A DNA stretch of 64,000 nt from Rhizobium sp. 16-488-2b. Its GTDB lineage: Bacteria > Pseudomonadota > Alphaproteobacteria > Rhizobiales > Rhizobiaceae. Each line of letters begins with the position of its first letter. Positions within the stretch are counted from its first letter, which is position 1. Made by a program: the position numbers and the translations under genes. The stretch covers positions 186,001 through 250,000 of the forward strand of contig NZ_JAGHMF010000034.1 in the NCBI RefSeq assembly GCF_017741815.1, given 5' to 3'. Positions 1-8,639 of the stretch are shown here, piece after piece. The notes below the pieces were generated by a model, which was not told the origin of the DNA, did not search any database, and saw only the letters and a list, made by a program, of their open reading frames with translations.

Positions 1-252
1 GGTCGTCTCAGTCCTGGGTGTCGTCTTCGACACCGGCCGTTTGATCAGCGGCACAGCCTGCAACACCAAGGGGCTCAGCCCGTTTTTATCCTGCTCCAGT
101 ATCTCGAACAGTTGCCGGCGCATGCGCGGCTCCCAGAACTTGTTGATGTGCGAGGCCACGCCTTGCGCGGCCTCGGCTTCCGGCTGGGTCGCGAAGAATC
201 CTGCGATCTGGTTCGCCATATAGACAAGCTTATCATGGGTGCCGTGTGACAT
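1..252 (-). CDS. fdsD: Formate dehydrogenase delta subunit FdsD (3' part beyond window)
   Basis: The reading frame begins with ATG at 252 and stays open for 84 codons to the window edge, so the C-terminus is missing. It starts MSHGTHDKLVYMANQIAGFF and continues with an acidic, Ala-rich stretch and a WEPRMRR motif, which is the pattern of the small delta subunit of NAD-dependent formate dehydrogenases. FdsD is a small subunit needed for an active complex in the Rhodobacter capsulatus and Cupriavidus systems. The start lies 3 bp after the fdsA stop codon, so the two are co-transcribed and probably translationally coupled. No fdsC lies between fdsA and fdsD, unlike the usual GBACD order. Identification rests on family pattern and position. 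Confidence 0.85.
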   Translation of the reverse strand, partial: MSHGTHDKLVYMANQIAGFFATQPEAEAAQGVASHINKFWEPRMRRQLFEILEQDKNGLSPLVLQAVPLIKRPVSKTTPRTETT

Positions 253-255
253 CGC

Positions 256-3135
256 TTACTCCGCCGCTTCGAGCTTGCCCGAGATCCGTCGGCTCTGCCG
301 CGCCTGCTCGTCGTACTCGACCTGCCAATCCGTCGGACCGTTGGACGGTGAGACCTGGACCGCGGTCACCTTGTACTCGGGACAGTTGGTGGCCCAATCG
401 GAGAAGTCGGTGGTGATGACGTTGGCCTGCGTATCCGGATGATGGAAGGTCGTATAGACCACGCCCGGCGAGACGCGATCGGTGATCAGCGCGCGCAGCG
501 TCGTATCGCCCGATCGGCTCATCAGCTTCACCCAGTCGCCATCGCGGATGCCGCGCTGTTCGGCATCATGCGGATGCACCTCCAGTCGGTCCTCGGAGTG
601 CCAGACGACATTCTCGGTGCGCCGCGTCTGCGCTCCGACATTATACTGGCTGAGAATGCGTCCTGTCGTCAAAAGCAGCGGGAAGCGCGGGCCGGTGCGT
701 TCGTCGGTGGCGATGTACTCGGTGCGGATAAACTTGCCCTTGCCGCGCACGAAGCCATCGACATGCATGATCGGCGATCCCTCGGGATGCGCCTCGTTGC
801 ACGGCCACTGAACGGAGCCCATCTTCTCCAGATAGTCGTAGGAGACCATTGCGAAGCTCGGCGTCGTTACCGCGATCTCGTCCATGATCTCGGACGGATG
901 CTGGTAGTTCCAGGCAAGGCCCATCGCCTGCGCCAGCTTCTGCGTCACTTCCCAGTCGGCATAGCCGTTCTTAGGGCTCATCACTTTGCGCACGCGGTTG
1001 ATGCGCCGCTCGGCATTGGTGAAGGTTCCGTCCTTCTCAAGGAAACTCGAGCCCGGCAGGAAGACATGCGCGTAATTCGCCGTCTCGTTCAGGAAAAGAT
1101 CGTGGACCACGACGCATTCCATCGCCGCCAGCCCTGCCGCCACATGCTTGGTGTCAGGGTCGGACTGCAGGATATCCTCGCCCTGGACATAGAGCCCCTT
1201 GAAGGAGCCATCGACGGCGGCGTCCAGCATGTTGGGAATGCGCAGGCCCGGCTCGTCACTGATTTTGACGCCCCAGAGCTTCTCGAAGATATCGCGCGTC
1301 GCGTCGTCGGAGACGTGGCGATAGCCAGGTAGCTCGTGCGGGAAGGAGCCCATGTCGCAGGAGCCCTGCACATTGTTCTGGCCACGTAGCGGGTTCACGC
1401 CGACGCCGGGACGGCCGATATTGCCCGTCACCATCGCCAGGTTGGCGATCGCCATGACCGTCGTCGAGCCCTGGCTGTGCTCGGTCACGCCAAGCCCATA
1501 ATAGATCGCGCCGTTGCCACCGGTGGCGTAAAGACGGGCAGCGCCCCGCAGCATATCGGCCGGCACGCCGGTCAGCGCCTCCGTTGCTTCCGGGCTATGG
1601 TGCGGCTCGGCGACGAAGGCCGCCCAGTCCTCGAACTCCGACCAATCGCAGCGCTCGCGGATGAAGCGCTCGTCGAACAGGCCCTCGGTGACGATCACAT
1701 GCGCCAGCGAGGTCATGACCGCGACGTTGGTGCCGGGTTTCAGTGGCAGGTGATAGGCGGCCTCGACATGCGGCGAGCGGACGATATCGGTGCGGCGCGG
1801 ATCGATGACGATCAGCTTGGCACCCTGGCGTAGCCGCTTCTTCAGGCGCGACCCGAAGACCGGGTGCCCGTCCGTCGGGTTGGCGCCGATGATGACGACG
1901 ACATCGCTCTTTTCGACGCTGTCGAAATTCTGGGTGCCCGCCGAGGTGCCGAAGGCCTGGCCGAGGCCGTAGCCTGTCGGCGAATGGCAGACACGCGCGC
2001 AGGTATCCACATTGTTGTTCTGGAAGCCGGCGCGCACCAGCTTCTGCACGAGATAGGTTTCCTCGTTGGTGCAGCGCGACGACGTGATGCCGCCGATCGA
2101 ATCGCGACCGTACTGGTATTGGATGCGACGGAACTCAGAGGCGACGTGCGCGAAGGCCTCGTCCCAACTCACTTCGCGCCAGGGGTCGGTAATCTTCTCG
2201 CGCACCATCGGGTTCAAGATGCGGTCTTTGTGGCTGGAATAGCCGTAGGCGAAGCGGCCCTTGACGCAGGAGTGCCCGCGGTTCGCCTGCCCATCCTTCC
2301 ACGGCACCATGCGCACCAGTTCCTCGCCGCGCATTTCCGCCTTGAACGAACAGCCGACACCGCAATAGGCGCAGGTGGTCACCACGGAATGCTCCGGCTG
2401 ACCGATCTCGATCACCGACTTCTCGGTCAGCGTCGCCGTGGGGCAGGCTTGCACGCAGGCTCCGCAAGACACGCATTCCGACGAGACGAAATCCTCGTGC
2501 ATGCCGGCCGAGACGCGGGAATCAAAGCCGCGCCCTTCGATAGTCAGCGCAAACGTGCCCTGTACCTCCTCGCAGGCGCGCACGCAGCGCGAACAGACGA
2601 TGCATTTGGCCGGATCGAAAGTGAAATAGGGGTTGCTCTCGTCCTTCGGCGCCCATTTGGCATTGAGCCCGCCATTGTCGCGCGCCTTGACGTGGTTATC
2701 GCCATCGTAGCCGTAGCGCACATCGCGCAAGCCAACGGCGCCCGCCATGTCCTGCAGCTCGCAGTCACCATTGGCGGCACACGTCAGACAGTCGAGCGGA
2801 TGGTCGGAAATATAGAGCTCCATCACCCCGCGACGGACGTCCTTGAGCCGGTTCGTCTGCGTCGACACCACCATGCCCGCCGCAACCGGCGTGGTGCAGG
2901 ACGCGGGCAGGCCGTTACGTCCCTGGATCTCGACAAGACAGAGCCGGCAGGAGCCGAAGGCGTCGATCATGTCGGTGGCGCAGAGCTTCGGGATCTCGAT
3001 GCCTGCATCCATCGATGCGCGCATGATGGATGTACCCTCTGGCACGGTCACCTGGTTGCCGTCGATGGTGAGCGTCACCATGCTCTCGGACGTGGAGGCC
3101 GGCGTGCCGTAGTCGATTTCATGAACGAGGGACAT
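256..3135 (-). CDS. fdsA: NAD-dependent formate dehydrogenase alpha subunit (Mo-bisMGD, Fe-S)
   Basis: Catalytic subunit oxidising formate to CO2 at a molybdenum bis-MGD cofactor; electrons pass along Fe-S clusters to FdsB. The start chosen is the ATG at 3135 (959 residues) behind GGAGG; the frame is open for 24 more codons upstream but without a good ribosome site. Visible in order: [2Fe-2S] ligands C52, C63, C66, C80; His-ligated cluster H112, C116, C119, C125; two 4Fe-4S ferredoxin motifs, C178-C188 and C221-C231; the cluster of the catalytic core, C255, C258, C262, C290; and C383-H384 in DTCARVCHSP, the catalytic Cys-His pair (cysteine, not selenocysteine). The C-terminal 130 or so residues are the molybdopterin dinucleotide-binding domain. 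Length and architecture match soluble FdsA/NuoG-like FDHs. No key residue is missing. Confidence 0.96.
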   Translation of the reverse strand: MSLVHEIDYGTPASTSESMVTLTIDGNQVTVPEGTSIMRASMDAGIEIPKLCATDMIDAFGSCRLCLVEIQGRNGLPASCTTPVAAGMVVSTQTNRLKDVRRGVMELYISDHPLDCLTCAANGDCELQDMAGAVGLRDVRYGYDGDNHVKARDNGGLNAKWAPKDESNPYFTFDPAKCIVCSRCVRACEEVQGTFALTIEGRGFDSRVSAGMHEDFVSSECVSCGACVQACPTATLTEKSVIEIGQPEHSVVTTCAYCGVGCSFKAEMRGEELVRMVPWKDGQANRGHSCVKGRFAYGYSSHKDRILNPMVREKITDPWREVSWDEAFAHVASEFRRIQYQYGRDSIGGITSSRCTNEETYLVQKLVRAGFQNNNVDTCARVCHSPTGYGLGQAFGTSAGTQNFDSVEKSDVVVIIGANPTDGHPVFGSRLKKRLRQGAKLIVIDPRRTDIVRSPHVEAAYHLPLKPGTNVAVMTSLAHVIVTEGLFDERFIRERCDWSEFEDWAAFVAEPHHSPEATEALTGVPADMLRGAARLYATGGNGAIYYGLGVTEHSQGSTTVMAIANLAMVTGNIGRPGVGVNPLRGQNNVQGSCDMGSFPHELPGYRHVSDDATRDIFEKLWGVKISDEPGLRIPNMLDAAVDGSFKGLYVQGEDILQSDPDTKHVAAGLAAMECVVVHDLFLNETANYAHVFLPGSSFLEKDGTFTNAERRINRVRKVMSPKNGYADWEVTQKLAQAMGLAWNYQHPSEIMDEIAVTTPSFAMVSYDYLEKMGSVQWPCNEAHPEGSPIMHVDGFVRGKGKFIRTEYIATDERTGPRFPLLLTTGRILSQYNVGAQTRRTENVVWHSEDRLEVHPHDAEQRGIRDGDWVKLMSRSGDTTLRALITDRVSPGVVYTTFHHPDTQANVITTDFSDWATNCPEYKVTAVQVSPSNGPTDWQVEYDEQARQSRRISGKLEAAE

Positions 3136-3183
3136 GGTGTGCCTCCGTGAGAGAATGATCTGCTGTCGTGGATGGCGCGAAGA

Positions 3184-3339
3184 CCCCTCCCCAACCCCTC
3201 CCCACAAGGGGAAGGGGCTTCACTGCGGCGCGGTCATCGCACCGCAGCGGCTCTCCCGCATGTGGACGTGTCGAGACGAGAATGGGAAGGGCGCAGCATT
3301 CTAAGCCCCTCCCCCTTGTGGGGAGGGGTTGGGGAGGGG
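3184..3339. repeat. Inverted-repeat intergenic element between fdsB and fdsA
   Basis: Two 37-bp arms, 3184-3220 and 3303-3339, are reverse complements with one mismatch and enclose an 82-bp centre. The arms are built of short C/T and G/A blocks (CCCCTCCCC AACCCC type) that can also fold within each arm. The element fills most of the 228-bp gap between fdsB and fdsA. Similar G-block palindromic repeats are scattered in rhizobial and Brucella-type intergenic regions (RIME and related elements). No transposase or clear target duplication is present. In RNA it would form a very stable structure inside the operon. Confidence 0.85.
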
Positions 3340-3363
3340 AATAGACGTTAGATGCAGCGCTCA

Positions 3364-4920
3364 TCATTCCGCAGCCTCCACCATCGGCCCCGGCGCGAAA
3401 TCGTCAGGAAAATGCGTCATCGCGCTCAACACGGGATAAGGCGTGAACCCACCCAGCGCGCAGAGCGAACCAAACTTCATCGTGTTGCAGAGATCGGCCA
3501 GCAGCGCGCGGTTCTTCTCCGGCTCGATACCGCTGGCGATTTTGTCGGCCGTTTCCACCCCGCGCGTCGAGCCGATGCGACAGGGCGTGCACTTGCCGCA
3601 GCTCTCGACCGCGCAGAACTCCATCGCAAACCGCGCCTGCTTCAGCATGTCGGCGCTGTCGTCGAAGACGACGATACCCGCATGGCCGATCAAGCCGTCT
3701 TTCGCGGCAAAGGCTTCATAGTCGAACGGCGTATCGAACAGCGCGCGCGGGAAATAGGCGCCCAACGGCCCGCCCACCTGCACCGCCTTGACTGGCCGCC
3801 CCGATGCCGTGCCGCCGGCGATGTCGTCGACGATCTCGCCCAGCGTCAGCCCGAACGCCACCTCATACAGACCGGGATGCTTCACATTGCCGGCGATCTG
3901 CAACGGGATCGTGCCGCGAGAGCGGCCCATCCCGAAGTCGCGATAATGGGCAGCGCCCTTGTCCATGATCACAGGGACGGAGGCGAGCGAGATCACGTTG
4001 TTGATCACGGTGGGACAGTCGAACAGGCCCTTGTGCGCCGGCAGCGGCGGCTTGGCGCGCACGATGCCGCGCTTGCCCTCCAGGCTGTTCAATAGCGCCG
4101 TTTCCTCGCCGCAGACATAGGCGCCAGCGCCGGTACGGATCTCCATCTCGAACGCCTTGCCCGAGCCAAGCACCGACGGCCCGAGCACGCCAGCGCGTCC
4201 CGCGACCTCGACCGCCTCGGTCATGGCGGCAATCGCGTGCGGATATTCTGAACGGATATAGACGAAGCCCTTGGTCGCCCCGGTCGCCAGCCCCGCGATC
4301 GCCATGCCCTCGATCAGCACGAAGGGGTCGCCTTCCATGATCATCCGGTCGGCGAAAGTGCCGCTGTCGCCTTCGTCGGCGTTGCAGACGATGTATTTGC
4401 GTGCACCCGGCGCATCGAGCACGGTCTTCCACTTGATGCCGGTCGGGAACCCCGCGCCGCCGCGGCCGCGAAGACCGGAAACGGTGACGTCCTTGACGAT
4501 ATCGGCCGGCTGCATGGAAACGGCGCGGCGCAGACCAGCCAGGCCGCCATGTGCCTCGTAATCGGCAAGCGAGAGCGGATCGATCACACCGCAACGAGCA
4601 AAGGTCAGTCGTGTCTGTCGCTTGAGAAACGCGATCTCCTCGACCGCGCCAAGACAGAGCCGGTGATCGCCGCCCGATATCAGGTCGGCATCGAACAACG
4701 CCGCGACGTCGCGAGCCTTCACCGGGCCGTAGCCGATCCGCTGGCCTGCGACTTCGACCTCGACCAACGGCTCCAACCAATGCATGCCGCGCGAGCCATT
4801 GCGCACGATGACCGCATCGAGATCGCGATCGGCGATCTCCCTGGCAACCGCATCAGCCACCTTGTCTGCGCCGAGCGCCAGTGCGGCCGCATCGCGCGGA
4901 ATATAGATCCGGACACTCAT
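3364..4920 (-). CDS. fdsB: NAD-dependent formate dehydrogenase beta subunit (FMN, NADH site)
   Basis: Diaphorase subunit that takes electrons from FdsA and reduces NAD+; homologous to NuoF, the 51-kDa subunit of complex I. The 518-residue protein has an N-terminal thioredoxin/NuoE-like region (about residues 1-110), the NADH/FMN-binding glycine-rich motif GRGGAGFPTG at 152-161, a second FMN-region motif (GAGAYVCGEETALLNSLEG) near the middle, and a C-terminal [4Fe-4S] site C441, C444, C447 plus C487. The start ATG at 4920 overlaps the fdsG stop in ATGA (4917-4920), so translation is coupled to fdsG. The next gene downstream, fdsA, is separated by the inverted-repeat element. Confidence 0.96.
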   Translation of the reverse strand: MSVRIYIPRDAAALALGADKVADAVAREIADRDLDAVIVRNGSRGMHWLEPLVEVEVAGQRIGYGPVKARDVAALFDADLISGGDHRLCLGAVEEIAFLKRQTRLTFARCGVIDPLSLADYEAHGGLAGLRRAVSMQPADIVKDVTVSGLRGRGGAGFPTGIKWKTVLDAPGARKYIVCNADEGDSGTFADRMIMEGDPFVLIEGMAIAGLATGATKGFVYIRSEYPHAIAAMTEAVEVAGRAGVLGPSVLGSGKAFEMEIRTGAGAYVCGEETALLNSLEGKRGIVRAKPPLPAHKGLFDCPTVINNVISLASVPVIMDKGAAHYRDFGMGRSRGTIPLQIAGNVKHPGLYEVAFGLTLGEIVDDIAGGTASGRPVKAVQVGGPLGAYFPRALFDTPFDYEAFAAKDGLIGHAGIVVFDDSADMLKQARFAMEFCAVESCGKCTPCRIGSTRGVETADKIASGIEPEKNRALLADLCNTMKFGSLCALGGFTPYPVLSAMTHFPDDFAPGPMVEAAE

Positions 4921-5396
4921 CGGCGTGCCTCCGCGATAATCTCCTCGAGATCGGCGACATCGACCCGGCCATGAACCTCTCCATCAAGCATCGCCGATGG
5001 AGAGCACGAACAGAGCCCGAGACAGAAAACCGGTTCCAGCGTGATCGCCCCGTCAGGCGTCGTCCCGTGCCAGTCGATCCCCAGCATCGCCTTCACCCGC
5101 TCGGCCAGACGGTCTCCTCCCATCGCCTGGCAGGATTCGGCGCGACAGAGCTTCAGCACATGCCGGCCGGCCGGGTGGTTGCGATAATCGTGATAGAAGG
5201 TGACGACGCCATGCACTTCGGCCCGCGACAGGTTGAGCCCATGCGCGATGACGGGAAGCGCCTCCTGCGGGACGTAACCGAACACGTCCTGGATCTCGTG
5301 GAGGATCGGCAGCATCGGGCCTTCGAGCGTCTTCAGACGATCGACGATCTCACGCACCTGGTCGGAAATATCGCCGTTGGCGACACGAATATTCAT
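4917..5396 (-). CDS. fdsG: NAD-dependent formate dehydrogenase gamma subunit ([2Fe-2S], NuoE-like)
   Basis: Small electron-transfer subunit, related to NuoE (24-kDa subunit of complex I), carrying one [2Fe-2S] cluster next to the FMN of FdsB. The ATG at 5396 follows GGGAGG by a normal spacing; an in-frame extension of 29 residues to 5483 lacks a ribosome site and is not conserved-looking. Cluster ligands C84, C89, C125 and C129 are in place (CRAESC and CLGLCSC). Length 159 residues is normal. It is the first gene of the fds operon and overlaps fdsB by 4 bp. Confidence 0.95.
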   Translation of the reverse strand: MNIRVANGDISDQVREIVDRLKTLEGPMLPILHEIQDVFGYVPQEALPVIAHGLNLSRAEVHGVVTFYHDYRNHPAGRHVLKLCRAESCQAMGGDRLAERVKAMLGIDWHGTTPDGAITLEPVFCLGLCSCSPSAMLDGEVHGRVDVADLEEIIAEARR

Positions 5397-5486
5397 CAGC
5401 GGCCCTCCCAGACCAGCAGCGACGTTCACGGACGTTCGGCAAGCCCCTCCAGAAGCCTTCGGCCGACGATACGGGACCGTCAAATC

Positions 5487-5558
5487 ATTATAGAACTTTC
5501 TCAGGGAAGGACGAAGCGATCAATAAAGCTGTCTCGTCAGTCGATAGGAATTTCCTAT
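5487..5558 (-). promoter_or_regulatory. fds promoter with LysR-type operator
   Basis: On the minus strand a perfect TATAAT lies at 5492-5487, with no good -35 hexamer at the expected spacing (TTCGTC at best), as expected of an activator-dependent promoter. A perfect 15-bp dyad, ATAGGAA-T-TTCCTAT (5544-5558), contains the LysR T-N11-A pattern. Its centre lies about 70 bp upstream of the inferred start of transcription, the usual place of the LysR recognition site. It overlaps the last bases of the lysR-type gene. Confidence 0.6.
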
Positions 5559-6451
5559 TGAAGGTCCGGCTTCTCTATGAGGATGCGCGCCTCGTGCAGG
5601 AGCGCCGAGACCAGTGGCGTGAAGGGCTCACGGTGGGTCGCGACCAAGCCGACGACATGATGCGCCTGCGGCTCGACAATCGGGATCATCCGGATTTCGG
5701 CCGGAAAGCCGAACGATTTCGCAACATTGCGCGGCATGATGCTGGCCCAGCGACCGGTGCGAACGTGCGAGAACAGCACGATCATCGAGTTGGATTCGAG
5801 CGTCGGCTGCGCCGTGGCGCCTGCTTCTCCCAGCAACTGGTTGATAATTCGCCTGTTCTGCATATCGGCTGTCAATAGACAGAGCCTGATATCGCCGACC
5901 TCTTTCCAGGTGACGCTTTCGCGATCGGACAGCGGGCTGCCGGCAGCGGTGATGAGGTTATACTGTTCGGCATAGAGCGGAACGCTGGTCACACGCCCGA
6001 GTGGCTCGTTCTCGAGATAGGTGATGCCGGCGTCGATCTCGAGATTCTCCAGCATGCTCAGCACCTGCAGCGAATTGCGCGAGACGATCGAAAAGGTGAC
6101 GTCGGGATGGCGCTCCTGAAAGGGCGCCGTCAGCTGCGGCAGCATCGACAATGCGGTCGGGATGGCGGCTATCCTTACATGACCGGCAAGGCCAGCGCGG
6201 GCCGCGCGCATTTCCTGGCGCATGGTGCGGGCGTCCCCAACGATCCGGCGGGCCCATTCGAGCACGCGCTGCCCCTCCGGGGTCAAACCCTGAAAGCGCG
6301 AGCCACGCTGCACGAGGATGACCCCGAGCTGGTCTTCCAGCTGGCGAATGGCGGCGGAGAGGGAAGGTTGCGATATGCCGCATTCCTGGGCGGCACGGCC
6401 GAAATGCTTTTCCGTGGCGACGGCGATGAAGAATTCCAGTTTGTCGATCAT
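5555..6451 (-). CDS. LysR-family regulator, probable activator of the fds operon
   Basis: 298-residue LysR-type transcriptional regulator. The N-terminal winged helix-turn-helix is clear (residues 1-65; GRAAQECGISQPSLSAAIRQ), followed by an effector-binding domain of the periplasmic-binding-protein fold. It sits directly upstream of fdsG in the same direction with a 158-bp gap that holds a LysR-type operator and a promoter, so control of the formate dehydrogenase operon is the natural inference. In Cupriavidus the corresponding regulator is called FdsR. The inducer (formate or another C1 signal) cannot be read from the sequence. Confidence 0.88.
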   Translation of the reverse strand: MIDKLEFFIAVATEKHFGRAAQECGISQPSLSAAIRQLEDQLGVILVQRGSRFQGLTPEGQRVLEWARRIVGDARTMRQEMRAARAGLAGHVRIAAIPTALSMLPQLTAPFQERHPDVTFSIVSRNSLQVLSMLENLEIDAGITYLENEPLGRVTSVPLYAEQYNLITAAGSPLSDRESVTWKEVGDIRLCLLTADMQNRRIINQLLGEAGATAQPTLESNSMIVLFSHVRTGRWASIMPRNVAKSFGFPAEIRMIPIVEPQAHHVVGLVATHREPFTPLVSALLHEARILIEKPDLQ

Positions 6452-6564
6452 GCGGCCTCCCTGCCGAGGGCAAGCTTACCGCCGCAAGATCAAATGGTGA
6501 AGAGGCTGGAATTCCGTCCGAGACCTGCCATGCGCGAGGCATGGCAGGTTGGTGGCTTCGTCCC

Positions 6565-6852
6565 TTAGTTACAGACTCGGACTGACTCCACGTGAGACCC
6601 ACCATCATAAGCATTCTGGACCTCGCGATCCTCATACCAGCAACGCGGACGCGGCGGAGGCGGATCGACGTAACGAGGGCCGGAGTTCGCGATGGCGCCA
6701 CCGATCAGTCCGCCAACGACACCTGCGGCAACACCGCCGGCGATAGCGCGTCCGGTGTTGTCATGATGATGGTGATCGCGTGCCATCACCGGGTTGAATC
6801 CTCCGACGAGCACGACTGTTGCAGTAAAAACTGCGGCTAGCGTTCTTTTCAT
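6565..6852 (-). CDS. Secreted/periplasmic glycine-zipper protein
   Basis: 95 residues from the ATG at 6852, which has AGGAG 9 nt upstream (an upstream in-frame ATG at 6888 lacks one). Residues 1-24 are a typical signal peptide ending VMA. It is followed by a histidine run (RDHHHHDN), a glycine-zipper stretch of small residues (GRAIAGGVAAGVVGGLIGGA), a proline-rich linker (DPPPPRPR) and a short C-terminal region with two cysteines. Glycine-zipper segments insert into or associate with membranes. The His run may bind metal. No specific function is known, and it appears to be a single-gene unit. Confidence 0.8.
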   Translation of the reverse strand: MKRTLAAVFTATVVLVGGFNPVMARDHHHHDNTGRAIAGGVAAGVVGGLIGGAIANSGPRYVDPPPPRPRCWYEDREVQNAYDGGSHVESVRVCN

Positions 6853-6955
6853 CGGACTGCTCCTTTCTGAAAAACCATGGTAACTCAACGTCGCAAACGC
6901 GGATTGGTTCGATCTTTGTAAGGACCAGCAGGCGGGCTAGAGTGTGAGCCTACCT

Positions 6956-6988
6956 AAAACAAAGCTCCCGCGAACAGGTCGCGGAAGC
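6956..6988 (-). terminator. Rho-independent terminator after the DUF1989 gene
   Basis: On the minus strand a 9-bp stem (GCTTCCGCG / CGCGGGAGC, one G-U pair) with a 7-nt loop is followed by TTTGTTTT. It begins 27 bp after the stop codon at 7015. Confidence 0.8.
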
Positions 6989-7014
6989 CTTATCGTCAAA
7001 TCTATCTCTGTGGC

Positions 7015-7875
7015 TCAGAGGCCGTGCGTACCGTCGTAACCGTTGACCGCGGGCGCGCTCCAGCCTTCCGGCAGATGAGTCGGCTTGTAGATCTCGACCA
7101 CAAGCGGATAGCAGGCAACCGCGTCCGAGGAATGCTCGGAGGAGCAATCGCCGCCGGGGCAGGCCGACATGCAGCCGAGGAGATCGATCTCGGCGAAGAA
7201 TTCGAGATAATCGCCGGGGCGAACCGGGCTGGCCTTCATGAAATACTGTCCGGTATCGCGCGTGAAGCCGGTGCACATGAAGACGTTGAGCACGTCGTGA
7301 ATGTAGGTGCCGGCCTCCTGCAGCGACTTACCGGTCTGAGCGGCGAAGGCGCGCGTCAGGTTGGAGTGGCAGCAGTGGTGATACTGGCCGCCATTGCTGA
7401 GCAGATTGTGCGTGTAGGGATCGCAGCGCGTGCCGATGACGTCGTGCACCGAGCCGCCGAATTCGTCGAAGCCATACCAGTCGAGCGTGTCGTGGGTGAT
7501 CGTCGCGATCGGGCGCAGATAGGGCATGTTGGAGAAGAGCTGGTCGCCGAGGCCGACATGGGTGCCGTTCAGCGCCCGGGTCTTGCCGGTGAAGAGGCGT
7601 TCCTCGAGATTGTTGGCATTGAAGAGGTTCAGATCGCCCACCTGCGAGCCCTCGCTGGAGAGGATGCGGCAGAAATGACCGGCCGGCACGGTCCAGCAGG
7701 CCGCATCACGCGGCGGCACGACCACGCGCTCGACGAACTCCAGATCGTCGCGCAACGCGCGATATGCCGCGAGGTCCGGGCGGGGTAGTGTTTCAACGGG
7801 ATAACAGATGACCGGCTTGATGGCCTTGCGGCTCGCTGCGTCTTCCGGTGCACTGGTAATCGGCTGGGGCTTCAT
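7015..7875 (-). CDS. DUF1989 / urea carboxylase-associated family protein
   Basis: 286-residue protein of the DUF1989 family, often annotated as urea carboxylase- or urea amidolyase-associated. Recognisable are VVVPPRDAACWTVPAGH near the N-terminus, SEGSQVGDLNLFNANN, and a Cys/His-rich set (HHCCHSN; GCMSACPGGDCSSEHSSD) probably used for metal binding. Two members of the family form carboxyguanidine deiminase in bacterial guanidine degradation; single members in other clusters are uncharacterised. It lies 35 bp downstream of a GntR gene in the same direction, and its promoter region carries the operator palindrome also found before the PxpA/carboxylase operon. A role in the same amide or lactam pathway is inferred. 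Confidence 0.85.
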   Translation of the reverse strand: MKPQPITSAPEDAASRKAIKPVICYPVETLPRPDLAAYRALRDDLEFVERVVVPPRDAACWTVPAGHFCRILSSEGSQVGDLNLFNANNLEERLFTGKTRALNGTHVGLGDQLFSNMPYLRPIATITHDTLDWYGFDEFGGSVHDVIGTRCDPYTHNLLSNGGQYHHCCHSNLTRAFAAQTGKSLQEAGTYIHDVLNVFMCTGFTRDTGQYFMKASPVRPGDYLEFFAEIDLLGCMSACPGGDCSSEHSSDAVACYPLVVEIYKPTHLPEGWSAPAVNGYDGTHGL

Positions 7876-7910
7876 CCCTCATTTTCTCCTGATATGCGGG
7901 CGGGCTGCCG

Positions 7911-8615
7911 TCAATCGGCGGGCGTCGCCAATGTCTTCTTGGGGCGGGGCAGGCTCTGCGCGCGGGCAGCTTCCAGCACCACGCGTTCGGATTCCTGCAG
8001 ATAGAGCTCAAGTGCACGGGTGGCTGCCGTGCGGTCGCCGTCGCAGAGTAGGCCGCAGATTTCGACGTCGCGCGCCACCCACGGTTCCTGGAATCGGCGG
8101 GCATCGGGCGCCATAGAGAAGGCGAGGCGGGCCTGGGCGGCGACCGTTGCGAACACGTCGTTCAGCCGCGGGCTGCCGATGAAATCGACGATCTGCTGGT
8201 GAAACTCCAGCGATGCAGTGCCGCACTGCTGCCAGTCCTTGGCAAGTGCGGCGCGCTGCACGGCTTCGACGCGGGCGACAAGCTCGGACATCGCTTCCTG
8301 CGAGGCATAGGCGCTGCAGGTGACGCCGCGCAGCTCAAGCGTCATGCGGATCGCGTAGATCTCGCTGATCTCCGTGGAATTCAGCGCCCGCACGGTCGCA
8401 CCGTAATGCGCTCGATGTTCGATCAAGCCTTCGGCAACCAGATCCCGCAGCGCCTCGCGCAAGGTATTGCGCGAAACGTTCAGCGCTTCCGCCCACACGA
8501 CCTCACGCAGCGGCGCGCCGGGCGCGAGCTCGCCACGCAGAATCTTGTCGCGCAGCAGGCCGGCGGCAGTCTGCGTCAGCACAAGAGGTCGGTCCGGGGG
8601 ATTCTGGTTGGTCAA
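7911..8615 (-). CDS. GntR/FCD-family regulator (FadR subfamily)
   Basis: 234 residues with an N-terminal GntR winged helix (about 10-75; recognition helix SRNTLREALRDL) and an all-helical C-terminal FCD ligand-binding domain. The start is a TTG at 8615, preceded by a perfect AAGGAGG 8 nt upstream; no ATG fits. It is the first gene of a two-gene unit with the DUF1989 gene. A TTGTTGAACAA palindrome lies 25 bp upstream of the start codon, consistent with autoregulation. It resembles the second GntR protein at 15770-16453, including an identical SRNTLRE in the recognition helix, so both may read the same operator. Confidence 0.9.
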   Translation of the reverse strand: MTNQNPPDRPLVLTQTAAGLLRDKILRGELAPGAPLREVVWAEALNVSRNTLREALRDLVAEGLIEHRAHYGATVRALNSTEISEIYAIRMTLELRGVTCSAYASQEAMSELVARVEAVQRAALAKDWQQCGTASLEFHQQIVDFIGSPRLNDVFATVAAQARLAFSMAPDARRFQEPWVARDVEICGLLCDGDRTAATRALELYLQESERVVLEAARAQSLPRPKKTLATPAD

Positions 8616-8639
8616 TATGGCCTCCTTGGTGATTTATTT

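Noticed and set aside
439..3150. Long plus-strand ORFs (for example 439-1332 and 1864-3150) opposite fdsA
   Set aside because: They lie wholly antisense to a gene with complete Fe-S and molybdopterin motifs, are Arg/Ala/His-rich as expected of shadow frames in GC-rich DNA, and have no family pattern.
3184..3339. Inverted repeat read as the ends of an insertion sequence
   Set aside because: Only 156 bp, no transposase or remnant, and no clear target-site duplication; an intergenic palindromic element fits better.
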